NCBI GenBank assembly: GCA_965368515.1
Contig: CBDUNF010000001.1
Coordinates: 1 to 64,000, forward strand
DNA from: JAAETI01 sp965368515
GTDB taxonomy: Bacteria; Actinomycetota; Acidimicrobiia; Spongiisociales; UBA5794
Reading direction: 5' to 3'
DNA length: 64,000 nt
Shown: piece after piece, positions 8,284-16,054 of the stretch
Position numbering within the stretch: position 1 is the stretch's first letter
Layout: each line of letters begins with the position of its first letter
The notes under the pieces: generated by a model
Databases searched by the model: none
Told to the model about the DNA's origin: nothing
The model's input: the letters and a program-made list of their open reading frames with translations, nothing else
Translations under genes and position numbers: made by a program

Positions 8284-10184
8284 CCCAGCCTCTCTCTCTG
8301 CATCCGTCGAATATTGATCGCCATTACAGGAAGAACAGCGATGAACAGGACGACGGCCACCGCCGAGCCCATGCCGAAGTCAAGCTGAGTAAAGGCTCGT
8401 TCCCACATCTCATTGGCAAGCACCTGGGTATCGAAGTTGCCATTGGTCATGACCTTCGGGATATCGAAAACCTTGAGCACCGTGACGACCAGCGTGGTGA
8501 CCACAACCCCGATCGTGGGATAGATCTGCGGGATCGTCACTCGCCAGAAGGTCTGCGACTCGGTTGCGCCATCGATGCGTGCTGCCTCCAGGAGATCCTC
8601 GGGCACCGCCTTGATGGCGGCTGAGAAGATGACCATGGCGAAACCGGTCTGGATCCAGATGAACACGACCATCATCCAGAAGTTGTTCCACGGAGCTTCC
8701 TGGATGAAGAGCACCGGATCTGAGAGCACCCGGATCTCGCCGTCGAATTCGAATAGCTCGAATCCGCCGATACCGGGTCCGTTGAACTGGTAGATCAACC
8801 ATCCCAAGCCGGCGACGATGGCCAGGCATCCCGCCACGATGCCGTTAGAGCCTGCCTGCCAGCCGCGCCAAGCCAGATATCCCAAAGCGGCGATAAACGC
8901 CAGCAGCACGATGGTGACGACGAGGCGCGCCGTCCCGGAGTTGCTCCACTCACCGATCATCACCCAGAGCGAGTTGAGGACGCCGCTCTGCGGATCCTGG
9001 GGTGGTCGGGCAACGTAGATCAGACGCCAGATAATCGAGGCGCCGACGAAGCTGATTGCCATCGGCAGGAAGATCAACGACTTTGCGATGTTCTCTCCCC
9101 TGGACCGATCAGCGAGAACAGCCACCGCGAGGCCGAGGGAGACGGCGAACGTGATGACGCTCAAGATCCACCAGAGGTTGTTGGGAATCGTTCCCCTGAT
9201 ATTGGTAAAGATCGCAAAGAACAACAGCACGACACCGCCGGCCATCAGCGATAGGTTGCCCGGGTTGACCGAGAAGCCGGCCCCGATCTGCCTACCCGAC
9301 AGTTTGCCTGCGACGATGCCGAGTATCCCGACCACGACCGCAATCCAGAAGAGAGAGCTGGTAAGGATGTCGCCCGCCTTATCGAAGTTGATAATGCCGG
9401 GATCACTAAACAGCTCTGCATAGTTGGAGAATCCGGTTGGGGATAGGTCGTTCGGGTTCCCGCTCAAGAAGCTCAACCAGATGGTTCGCCCGAGTGGAAT
9501 GACCAGAGCGGATCCCACGAACAGGAGCGCCGGGGCCAGGAAGATGTACTTTCTGCTTCCGAGCGCGATCTCGGCACGTTTCACCCGGGACGGCCGAGGT
9601 CGCCATCCCACGGCCAATCCAACCAGGAGGCCGAGGACGATTGCGACCACGATCATTTCGACGCGGGAACCATCGAGCGTGGCTGCCACCCAGGCACCGA
9701 GCAGCCAACCGAATGCCGCTCCGGCTATGAGCGACCGTGTCAGCTTCTCCGGGTCTCTACCTTTCAGCACCCAGATCAGGAATCCCAAACCGACGCCGAT
9801 GAGCAGGCCGACGATCACACCGATAGGGTCGATCGAGGGCTTGATCGTTTGGTCGGCGGCGACACCAAGGAGCACCCCGAGCGCACCACCTCCGGCTGCA
9901 CCGACGATCATCCGCTGGGTGCGGTCCTGGATCAGGCTGAGGGCCAGCCCGGTACCGCCGCCAATCACTAAAGCGACCAAGGTGACTACAACCGGGGAAT
10001 CGATCATGCGATTACCCCAGAGCAATAGGAACACCACGCCCGACAGGAGACCTCCCGTGATGGTGCTGTAGCGCGGGTATTTGTCCTCGGTCAGGTCAAA
10101 CACCTTGTTGACCCCGATGAAGATCAGGGCGCTCAAGCCTATGGCACCGACGATGCCTAGGACGGTGACGACAAGTCTGTTCAT
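8280..10184 (-). CDS. Sugar ABC transporter permease, MalF type, with large N-terminal membrane extension
   Basis: The C-terminal part (about residues 205-634) is a MalF-like permease. It begins with the canonical SRKYIFLAPALLFV segment and carries the EAA loop EAARIDGATESQTFWRVTIPQI near 545-566. The first 200 residues add about seven hydrophobic helices that ordinary MalF proteins of about 300 residues lack. A second hydrophobic insertion with about three helices lies near 400-470. The result is roughly twice the normal length with no frameshift. E. coli MalF also has extra segments, but not of this type. The extension's function is unknown. Confidence 0.85.
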   Translation of the reverse strand: MNRLVVTVLGIVGAIGLSALIFIGVNKVFDLTEDKYPRYSTITGGLLSGVVFLLLWGNRMIDSPVVVTLVALVIGGGTGLALSLIQDRTQRMIVGAAGGGALGVLLGVAADQTIKPSIDPIGVIVGLLIGVGLGFLIWVLKGRDPEKLTRSLIAGAAFGWLLGAWVAATLDGSRVEMIVVAIVLGLLVGLAVGWRPRPSRVKRAEIALGSRKYIFLAPALLFVGSALVIPLGRTIWLSFLSGNPNDLSPTGFSNYAELFSDPGIINFDKAGDILTSSLFWIAVVVGILGIVAGKLSGRQIGAGFSVNPGNLSLMAGGVVLLFFAIFTNIRGTIPNNLWWILSVITFAVSLGLAVAVLADRSRGENIAKSLIFLPMAISFVGASIIWRLIYVARPPQDPQSGVLNSLWVMIGEWSNSGTARLVVTIVLLAFIAALGYLAWRGWQAGSNGIVAGCLAIVAGLGWLIYQFNGPGIGGFELFEFDGEIRVLSDPVLFIQEAPWNNFWMMVVFIWIQTGFAMVIFSAAIKAVPEDLLEAARIDGATESQTFWRVTIPQIYPTIGVVVTTLVVTVLKVFDIPKVMTNGNFDTQVLANEMWERAFTQLDFGMGSAVAVVLFIAVLPVMAINIRRMQRERLG

Positions 10185-10250
10185 GGTTCTCCCTTGTCCG
10201 CTCCCGGTTGGTTCAATCTAGTGAACCGATCTTGCTGGCGCCGAAAAGAC

Positions 10251-10281
10251 AGAAGCCAGCCCGCAATGCGGGCTGGCTTCT
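10251..10281. terminator. 14-bp perfect stem-loop between binding-protein and permease genes
   Basis: AGAAGCCAGCCCGC pairs perfectly with its complement across an AAT loop. It lies 24 bases after the binding-protein stop and 67 bases before the permease start on the minus strand. Such intra-operon stems usually block 3' exonuclease decay or partly terminate, so that the binding protein is made in excess over the permeases. Downstream on the minus strand is GTCTTTTCGG, a weak T-tract. Confidence 0.7.
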
Positions 10282-10304
10282 GTGTCTATCACGCTTGAAC
10301 CGGA

Positions 10305-11714
10305 CTAGTTGGTCGGCCAAGCAGCGTCGATGGCGGTAAATGCATCCTCAACGCTCTTGTCACCGTTGACTGCGCTGGTGCCTTCAGTCCAGAAGGCTCC
10401 TGAACCGACCGCGGCCGGCATCAGGTCCGAGCCATCGAAACGGGCCGGAGCCGCGTTCAACAGGATCGAGATGAAGCCGCCCTCGAGCTCGTTCCACAAG
10501 CTCAGGTCGACACCGAGGTTCGAAGTCAGGAAGCCAGAGGCGTCGCCGCCCTTGATCTCCCGCTGCGCCTTCTGACGCTCTTCGGCATACTCGGTGGAAC
10601 CAAGGTACTCCATCACTGCCCACACCTCGGGGGCGTCACGGAACGCTGCTGCCGAGTTGCCGGCGGTCAGCGTCGGGGACGAGTCCGTGTCGACGTTCGG
10701 GAAGTAGAACGTGCCGATCTGGCCGCCCTCACCAACGGTCGTGCCTTCAGGCAGGAACGCAGCGAAGAATGAGGCCTGGCGAACCATGGCGCAAGTGCCG
10801 TCGACGAGCGGCTGCCCGTGATCAGCGCTGTGTGCCGTAGCTGAGATCGAACCGCCAGCAGCATAGGTGTTGCCCGGCGTGTTCCAGATGTCCAGGATCG
10901 CGTTGGCCACAGCCGTGACTCGCGGATCCGAGAACTTCAGCTCATTGGAAGTCCACTGGTCGTAGGCCTCGGGGCCTTCGAGCCGCAGCATCATGTCTTC
11001 CATCCAGTCGGTGAAAACCCAACCGGTGGCAGGTCCGGATTCGATACCGATGCACCAAGGGGTTTGGCTAGCAGCGATCATCTCATTGCTGAGAGTAACG
11101 AGCTCATCGAATGTCGTCGGGATCGCATAGCCGCCGTCGGCGAAGACCTGCTGGTTGTACCAGACGATCGACTTCAGGTCGGTCTTGACCTGGAAGGCGT
11201 AGACATCGTCCTCATACGTGTAGGTCTCGAGCGTGCCCGCCGGCCACTGTGGCCTGACGACAGCCTCGACAGCATCCGGAATGGGTAGCAGGAAGCCCTG
11301 CGCAGCAAAGTCGAGGACCTTGCCGGGCTGCGGGAACATTGCGATATCCGGCGGGTTGCCACCGGCTGCCTGTGCGTTGATCTGGTCCGAGAAGTCACGA
11401 GCACCAGTGTGGGTGATCGTCATCCCGTTCCGCTCGGCAAAGACGTCGAGCGCCCGCTGAATGCCGGTCGCCTCGTCCGCACCATCCTCAGAAGAGAAGA
11501 TCGTTACGCTTGTTCCCGCGAGGTCCACCATTGGGGCCTCTGTTGTATCGGGTGCGGCAGTGGTATCGGTTCCACCATCGCTTGGCGCGGCCGTCGTTTC
11601 GGCCGCCGTTGTGTCTGAGGGTGCCGCCGTTGTGCCTTCATCCGCATCGTCGCCGCACGCAGCAGCAAAGAGAGCGAAGACAACAAGCAGCAGCAGCCAC
11701 TTGAATTGCTTCAT
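10305..11714 (-). CDS. Extracellular solute-binding lipoprotein for a sugar ABC importer
   Basis: The 469-residue product starts with a lipoprotein signal, with the lipobox LFAAAC near residues 15-20. A Thr/Ala/Pro/Asp-rich linker of about 45 residues follows, then a cluster-B/family-1 type sugar-binding domain. Recognisable features are the VTIFSSEDGADEATGIQRAL start, PDIAMFPQPG and WYNQQVF. I chose the ATG at 11714 because GGAGGAGGA lies just upstream; an ORF start seven codons earlier lacks this. It is the first gene of the importer operon and diverges from the catabolic operon. Confidence 0.88.
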   Translation of the reverse strand: MKQFKWLLLLVVFALFAAACGDDADEGTTAAPSDTTAAETTAAPSDGGTDTTAAPDTTEAPMVDLAGTSVTIFSSEDGADEATGIQRALDVFAERNGMTITHTGARDFSDQINAQAAGGNPPDIAMFPQPGKVLDFAAQGFLLPIPDAVEAVVRPQWPAGTLETYTYEDDVYAFQVKTDLKSIVWYNQQVFADGGYAIPTTFDELVTLSNEMIAASQTPWCIGIESGPATGWVFTDWMEDMMLRLEGPEAYDQWTSNELKFSDPRVTAVANAILDIWNTPGNTYAAGGSISATAHSADHGQPLVDGTCAMVRQASFFAAFLPEGTTVGEGGQIGTFYFPNVDTDSSPTLTAGNSAAAFRDAPEVWAVMEYLGSTEYAEERQKAQREIKGGDASGFLTSNLGVDLSLWNELEGGFISILLNAAPARFDGSDLMPAAVGSGAFWTEGTSAVNGDKSVEDAFTAIDAAWPTN

Positions 11715-11759
11715 GGAGTCCTCCTCCTTGAGCATCGGCCGAGCGCCGATGCAGGGATA

Positions 11760-11787
11760 ACCATACCGACCGCTACCGGTCGCGCAA
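11760..11787 (-). promoter_or_regulatory. Candidate promoter with internal palindrome for the sugar importer operon
   Basis: On the minus strand TTGCGC (11787-11782) and TATGGT (11765-11760) are 16 bases apart. The spacer holds the inverted repeat GACCG-CTAC-CGGTC at 11768-11781, a suitable place for a repressor. The predicted transcript would start about 35-40 bases upstream of the binding-protein ATG. Confidence 0.4.
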
Positions 11788-11940
11788 AGTCACGACGGCC
11801 CACTTCTTTCCAAGAATGGAAGCGCATCCACAGTCGGTGGAACTTCGATTGGTTAGGGCCAGGTAGTAGCCTCGACTGGAGGCGAGTTGGTGCACGCTGT
11901 TTCCCCCGAGGACACACACCCGCAAGCCGGGTAGAAAAAC

Positions 11941-11952
11941 GGAACCGGTTCC
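11941..11952. promoter_or_regulatory. Palindromic operator GGAACCGGTTCC upstream of the sulfosugar-type operon
   Basis: This perfect 12-base palindrome with a central CG has the form of a LacI/GalR-family operator. It lies 35 bases upstream of the first catabolic gene and just before a TATGCT (11958-11963) that could be a -10 element. It differs in its centre from the inositol operator (GGAACGTTCC), so a different regulator is likely. No regulator gene lies beside it. Confidence 0.5.
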
Positions 11953-11987
11953 ATTGCTATGCTGGAGCCCAGCCCCGGAGAAGCCAT

Positions 11988-12920
11988 ATGGCCCAAGTAG
12001 TCGTATCCGAATTCATGAACGAAGCAGCGGTAGAGCCGCTGCGCGAGAAGTTCACCGTTCTATTCGACCCGGGATTGGTCGATGACCGCAACCGCCTGTT
12101 GGCGGAGCTGAGTGAAGCCGAGGCGATCATCGTTCGCAATCGAACGCAAGTCGATGCTGGCTTGCTGGCTGCCGCTCCCCGGTTGCGAGCCGTCGGACGG
12201 CTTGGTGTTGGTCTCGACAACATCGATCTCCAAGCGTGTGCAGATCGCGGAGTTGTGGTCCACCCCGCGACCGGTGCCAACGCACTAGCGGTCGCCGAGT
12301 ATGTAGTTGCCTCACTCCTTATGTTGTTCCGCGGTGCGTACCAGTCGAAGGATCGGATGCTCGACGGATCCTGGCCCCGAGCCGACCTTCAAGGTCGGGA
12401 AACTGCGGGCAAGTCTCTGGCGCTCGTCGGGCTCGGTGAGATTGCGCGCCTCGTTGCCGTGCGTGCCTCCGCCCTCGGAATGAACGTTGCCGCCTTCGAT
12501 CCGTTTATTGCCGATACCGACCCGGTCTGGGATGACATCGATCGCCGCGAGACTGTCGATGCGGTGCTCGCCGGCGCAGACGCGGTGAGCGTTCACGTTC
12601 CGCTCACCGACGAGACCCGACACATACTCAACGCGTCGAGTCTCGGTGTGCTGGCCCCGGGCGCGGTTGTCGTGAATACCGCTCGTGGGGGCATCGTTGA
12701 CGATGCTGCCCTCGCAGCCGCGATTCGCGCCGGGAAGATCGCCGGCGCCGCGCTTGATGTGTTCGAGGTCGAGCCGTTGACCGCTGTGGCCGCAGAGCCG
12801 TTTGTTGGACTCGACAACGTCGTGCTGACCCCACACATCGCAGGCCTCACCGCAGAATCGAATTCGCGAGTTAGCGACGTGACCGTCGCCAATGTGTTAG
12901 CAACCCTGACGAGCAAGTAG
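11988..12920 (+). CDS. D-2-hydroxyacid dehydrogenase; candidate (S)-sulfolactate dehydrogenase (SlcC-like)
   Basis: The 310-residue product is a D-isomer-specific 2-hydroxyacid dehydrogenase of the SerA/phosphoglycerate dehydrogenase type. The nucleotide-binding loop GLGEIA is at 148-153, with Arg-233 in TARGGIVD, Glu-262 and His-283 in the TPHIAG motif as catalytic residues. It has no ACT domain. SlcC, known from sulfolactate-degrading bacteria, belongs to this family and oxidises (S)-sulfolactate to sulfopyruvate. The presence of SuyAB-like and LDH2 genes in the same operon suggests that role here. Sequence alone would also allow glycerate or phosphoglycerate as substrate. The start ATG is the first in frame after the operator; upstream in-frame codons lie in the promoter. 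Confidence 0.8.
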   Translation: MAQVVVSEFMNEAAVEPLREKFTVLFDPGLVDDRNRLLAELSEAEAIIVRNRTQVDAGLLAAAPRLRAVGRLGVGLDNIDLQACADRGVVVHPATGANALAVAEYVVASLLMLFRGAYQSKDRMLDGSWPRADLQGRETAGKSLALVGLGEIARLVAVRASALGMNVAAFDPFIADTDPVWDDIDRRETVDAVLAGADAVSVHVPLTDETRHILNASSLGVLAPGAVVVNTARGGIVDDAALAAAIRAGKIAGAALDVFEVEPLTAVAAEPFVGLDNVVLTPHIAGLTAESNSRVSDVTVANVLATLTSK

Positions 12921-12929
12921 GAGAGATAG

Positions 12930-13592
12930 ATGAAGTTCTTCCTCGATAGTGCCATGACCGACGAGATCGAATATGCCCTCGAGATGTGGGACATCGACGG
13001 GGTCACCACCAACCCACGTCACGTTCAGGTTTCCGGCAAACCGTTCATGACCGTCATCGCCGAGATCGCCAAGATCTTCGACGGGACCGACAAGCCGATC
13101 TCGGTCGAGGTCAATCCTCACTTCGATGATTGGACAGAGATGGTGACGGAAGGCAAGAAGCTCGCCGCCCTGTCTCCCAACTTCATCATCAAGCTTCCCG
13201 CCACCGAGCCCGGATACAAGGCCGTCCACGAACTGGCCAAGGACGGCATCCAGTCGAACCTGACTCTCGTATTCTCGGCAGCCCAGGCACTCCAAGCGAT
13301 GCGCATGGGTGCGGCGTTCGTATCCCCGTTTGTCGGCTGGAAGGAAAGCAACGGCGAAGAGATCACTCACTTCATCGACGAGGTGGCCGCGATCCGCAAC
13401 GTCTTCGGATACGACACGGAGATCATCGTTGCGGCCGCCCGCAACGCCAGGCAGATCACCAACTCTGCCGTCGTCGGTGCCGACATTGTTACCGCCGGCA
13501 TGCCGGTGTTCAAGGACAGCTTCGCTCATCCCTACACGGACGTTGGACTCGGCAAGTTCCAGGCTTTCTGGGACGACACCCCGTACGAGTAG
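12930..13592 (+). CDS. Transaldolase / fructose-6-phosphate aldolase-family protein (candidate sulfofructose transaldolase)
   Basis: The 220-residue product has the short TalC/FSA-type transaldolase fold. It starts MKFFLDSA with Asp-6, has TTNP at 26-29 and a Schiff-base Lys-88 in the IIKLPAT motif. A GAAFVSPFVGW strand and a late ADIVTAGMPV strand also match the family. FSA-family enzymes cleave or transfer a dihydroxyacetone unit. In transaldolase-dependent sulfoglycolysis the enzyme SftT of this family splits 6-deoxy-6-sulfofructose, releasing 3-sulfolactaldehyde. The gene follows the preceding stop by 9 bases with GGAGAGA as its binding site. The sugar specificity is inferred from neighbours. 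Confidence 0.82.
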   Translation: MKFFLDSAMTDEIEYALEMWDIDGVTTNPRHVQVSGKPFMTVIAEIAKIFDGTDKPISVEVNPHFDDWTEMVTEGKKLAALSPNFIIKLPATEPGYKAVHELAKDGIQSNLTLVFSAAQALQAMRMGAAFVSPFVGWKESNGEEITHFIDEVAAIRNVFGYDTEIIVAAARNARQITNSAVVGADIVTAGMPVFKDSFAHPYTDVGLGKFQAFWDDTPYE

Positions 13593-13596
13593 CACC

Positions 13597-15009
13597 GTGA
13601 CCTCACCCCGCAAGAGACTCGGTGTCCTCGCCCTCGCCCGGCCTACCTTCGACGTTCCGTACGCAGAAGAGGTTGCCACCGCCGCAATGGAAACGCTGAC
13701 GGGTCTCGACGCCGATCTGCTGGGCAACTCCGATCTCTTGTTCGACGCTGAGTCGACCGAGAAGGCGCTGGAGCAGTTCGTCGGTGTCGAACTCGACGCG
13801 TTGTTGTTGCTCCAGGTTTCGTTCACCGACTCGTCGATGACCGAAGCCATCGGGGCCCGTTTCGATGCCCCCATTGTCATCTGGTCGTTCCCGGAGGCCC
13901 GGGTGGGTGGGCGGCTGCGCCTCAACTCGTTCTGTGGTCTCAACCTGGCTGCCTACGCACTGATCAAGTCCGGTAGCGACTTCGACTACGTGCACCGCCT
14001 TGCGGACGACGCTGGTGCGATCGATGACATCGTCGCCCTGCTCGCTGGTGACATCAAGCAAGATGCAAGTCGGCGGCGCCCCCCTCGATCCGCCTCACCA
14101 GCCGCGCAACAGACCGCGACCGCGGTTGCAGCGACGCTGGCGACGACGAGGATCGGTGTCATTGGTGATCGTCCCGTTGGGTTCGACCCCTGTGGCTACG
14201 ACCAGGAGACATTGGCGGAAGTCACCGGGGTGATGGTCGATCGCAAAGAGCTAGAAGACCTGTTCGGGAGCGCAGCAGCGACGCCGATCGAAATCGTGTC
14301 GGCTACGCGGGAACGTGCGGTCGAGCGACTCGGCAATCTCGACGATCTGGACCAGGAAGCTCTCGACAAGTCGCTCAGCCTCTACGGGGGACTGAAGACG
14401 TTGATCGACGCTGGTGGCTGGTCCGGTGTTGCCACCCGGTGTTGGCCGGAGTGCTTCACCGACTACGGAGGCGCCGCATGCTCTCCGCAGAGCATGCTCA
14501 TCGACGATGGCATCCCCGGAACCTGCGAGGCCGATGTATATGGCAACGTGACCGCCCTGCTGCTGCAGCACACGGCGGGCGAACCATCGTTCGTTGCCGA
14601 TCTGGTTGAGATGGACACCGACGGGAAGACCGGAGTTCTCTGGCATTGCGGTCTGGCCCCCATGCACATGGCACCCGATGACGGGTCTGCGGTTGGGACT
14701 ATTCACTCCAACCGGAAGCTGCCGCTGCTCAACGAGTTTGCGCTCCGCCCCGGTCGGGTCACGCTATGCCGTCTGAGCCAGGCGGGTGGGGTTCATTCCC
14801 TGGTCATCGGCGGCGGTACGATGCTCGATGAGCCGCTTGCATTCTCTGGCACCGCTGGTGTCGTCGAATTCGACCGGTCGGCATCCGAAGTCGTGGCAAC
14901 CATCGCTAGGGAGGGCCTCGAGCATCATTTCGGAATTGTGTACGGCGACTATCGCGAAGAATTAGAAGCCCTAGCTGCAGGCTGGGGCATCCCCGTTATC
15001 GATCTCTAG
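13597..15009 (+). CDS. L-fucose/L-arabinose isomerase-like sugar isomerase
   Basis: This 470-residue protein resembles the L-fucose isomerase superfamily. An N-terminal Rossmann-like region starts LGVLALARPTFDVPYAEE. A C-terminal catalytic region near residues 280-330 carries CWPECFTDYG, acidic residues and EADVYGN, compatible with the Glu/Asp metal ligands of ketol isomerases. It is shorter than true FucI (about 590). The enzyme probably interconverts an aldose and a ketose. In the context of the adjacent transaldolase, sulfoquinovose to sulfofructose is attractive. The GTG at 13597 lies 5 bases after the preceding stop; the longer in-frame reading would overlap the transaldolase gene. Confidence 0.72.
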   Translation: MTSPRKRLGVLALARPTFDVPYAEEVATAAMETLTGLDADLLGNSDLLFDAESTEKALEQFVGVELDALLLLQVSFTDSSMTEAIGARFDAPIVIWSFPEARVGGRLRLNSFCGLNLAAYALIKSGSDFDYVHRLADDAGAIDDIVALLAGDIKQDASRRRPPRSASPAAQQTATAVAATLATTRIGVIGDRPVGFDPCGYDQETLAEVTGVMVDRKELEDLFGSAAATPIEIVSATRERAVERLGNLDDLDQEALDKSLSLYGGLKTLIDAGGWSGVATRCWPECFTDYGGAACSPQSMLIDDGIPGTCEADVYGNVTALLLQHTAGEPSFVADLVEMDTDGKTGVLWHCGLAPMHMAPDDGSAVGTIHSNRKLPLLNEFALRPGRVTLCRLSQAGGVHSLVIGGGTMLDEPLAFSGTAGVVEFDRSASEVVATIAREGLEHHFGIVYGDYREELEALAAGWGIPVIDL

Positions 15010-15022
15010 AAAGGGACGGAGA

Positions 15023-16042
15023 ATGAGCAAAGTAAAGGTCGGCGTCGCCGGCTACGGAGTAATTGGGAACCGGCTCGCCGCTGGTGTCGCCATGCAAGAG
15101 GACATGGAGCTCGTCGGTGTTGCCGATGTCGCCCCGACCCTTCCCGTTCGTGCGCTCAAAGAGCGCGGGATGCCCTTCAAGTTGTTCACGGCATACGATG
15201 GCGCAGAGGTTGCGCTCGAAGAAGCAGGCATCCCGGTGTCCGGTGGCTTCGATGACTTGCTCGGCGAAGTCGATGTGATGCTCGACGCCGCTCCCGGTGG
15301 CATCGGAGCCAAGAACAAAGAGAAGTACGTGGCTGCGGGCGTCAAAGCGGTCTTCCAGGGCGGCGAGTCCGGAGAGGTGGCCGATGTTTTCTTCCACGGC
15401 ACCGTCAACTACGAGAAGGGGCTTGGCGTTGACTACTTGAAGCTGACTTCGTGTAACACCACCGGCCTCATCCGTGCGGTCGATGCGGTGCACAAGGCTG
15501 TCGGTGTAAGCAAGACATTCATCACCATCATCCGCCGTGTTGCCGATCCGGGTGACACCCATCGTGGTCTCACCAACGTCCTGCAGGTGGAGCCAATCCC
15601 AAACCATCAGGCCGTTGACCTCGAGAACATCATGGACGGCGTTGCCGCCACTGGTCTTTTGGTCCACACCCCTGTCACCCACGGTCACATCATCACCATC
15701 TCGGCAACGCCGAAGGAGAAGATTTCCGTCGAAGATGCGATCGCCGCCTTCAAGGCGTATCCCCGCATCAAGGTCGTCAAGATTGCCGAAGGGTTCGACT
15801 CGAACTCATCGCTGTTCCAGTGGGCCCGCTACATGGAGTACCCGCGCGGTGACATGTACGAGATCGGTCTCTGGGAGGAGATGGTTGGGCTGTCCGGCGA
15901 CGATGTGGTGTTCGGCATCAACATCCCGCAGGAGTCGGTGACGATTCCCGAGACCATCGACGCCATTCGTGCGTCCATGGAAATGCAGGCGACCGGTGTT
16001 GAGGCTGTCGCCTTGACCGACAAGTACCTCGGCATCAAGTAG
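15023..16042 (+). CDS. Archaeal-type (type II) glyceraldehyde-3-phosphate dehydrogenase-like enzyme; candidate sulfolactaldehyde dehydrogenase
   Basis: The 339-residue product matches the type II GAPDH family, otherwise found mainly in archaea. It has an N-terminal GYGVIGNRLA nucleotide loop at 10-19, a FQGGE motif at 111-115 and the active-site Cys-144 in SCNTTGL. Type II enzymes oxidise glyceraldehyde 3-phosphate with NAD(P). In this operon a C3 aldehyde with a sulfonate in place of the phosphate (3-sulfolactaldehyde) would be the natural substrate, giving sulfolactate. That substrate is inference. The ATG sits 13 bases after the isomerase stop with AAAGGGACGGAG upstream. Confidence 0.8.
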   Translation: MSKVKVGVAGYGVIGNRLAAGVAMQEDMELVGVADVAPTLPVRALKERGMPFKLFTAYDGAEVALEEAGIPVSGGFDDLLGEVDVMLDAAPGGIGAKNKEKYVAAGVKAVFQGGESGEVADVFFHGTVNYEKGLGVDYLKLTSCNTTGLIRAVDAVHKAVGVSKTFITIIRRVADPGDTHRGLTNVLQVEPIPNHQAVDLENIMDGVAATGLLVHTPVTHGHIITISATPKEKISVEDAIAAFKAYPRIKVVKIAEGFDSNSSLFQWARYMEYPRGDMYEIGLWEEMVGLSGDDVVFGINIPQESVTIPETIDAIRASMEMQATGVEAVALTDKYLGIK

Positions 16043-16054
16043 CAGGAGCGACCA

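Noticed and set aside
11941..11952. GGAACCGGTTCC as a sixth inositol operator
   Set aside because: The spacing of the half-sites differs by two bases from TGGAACGTTCCA; LacI proteins are sensitive to this.
12897..13943. Long minus-strand frame opposite the transaldolase and isomerase genes
   Set aside because: Low-complexity Arg/Ser/Gly/Asp composition, no motif, fully overlapped by genes with clear families.
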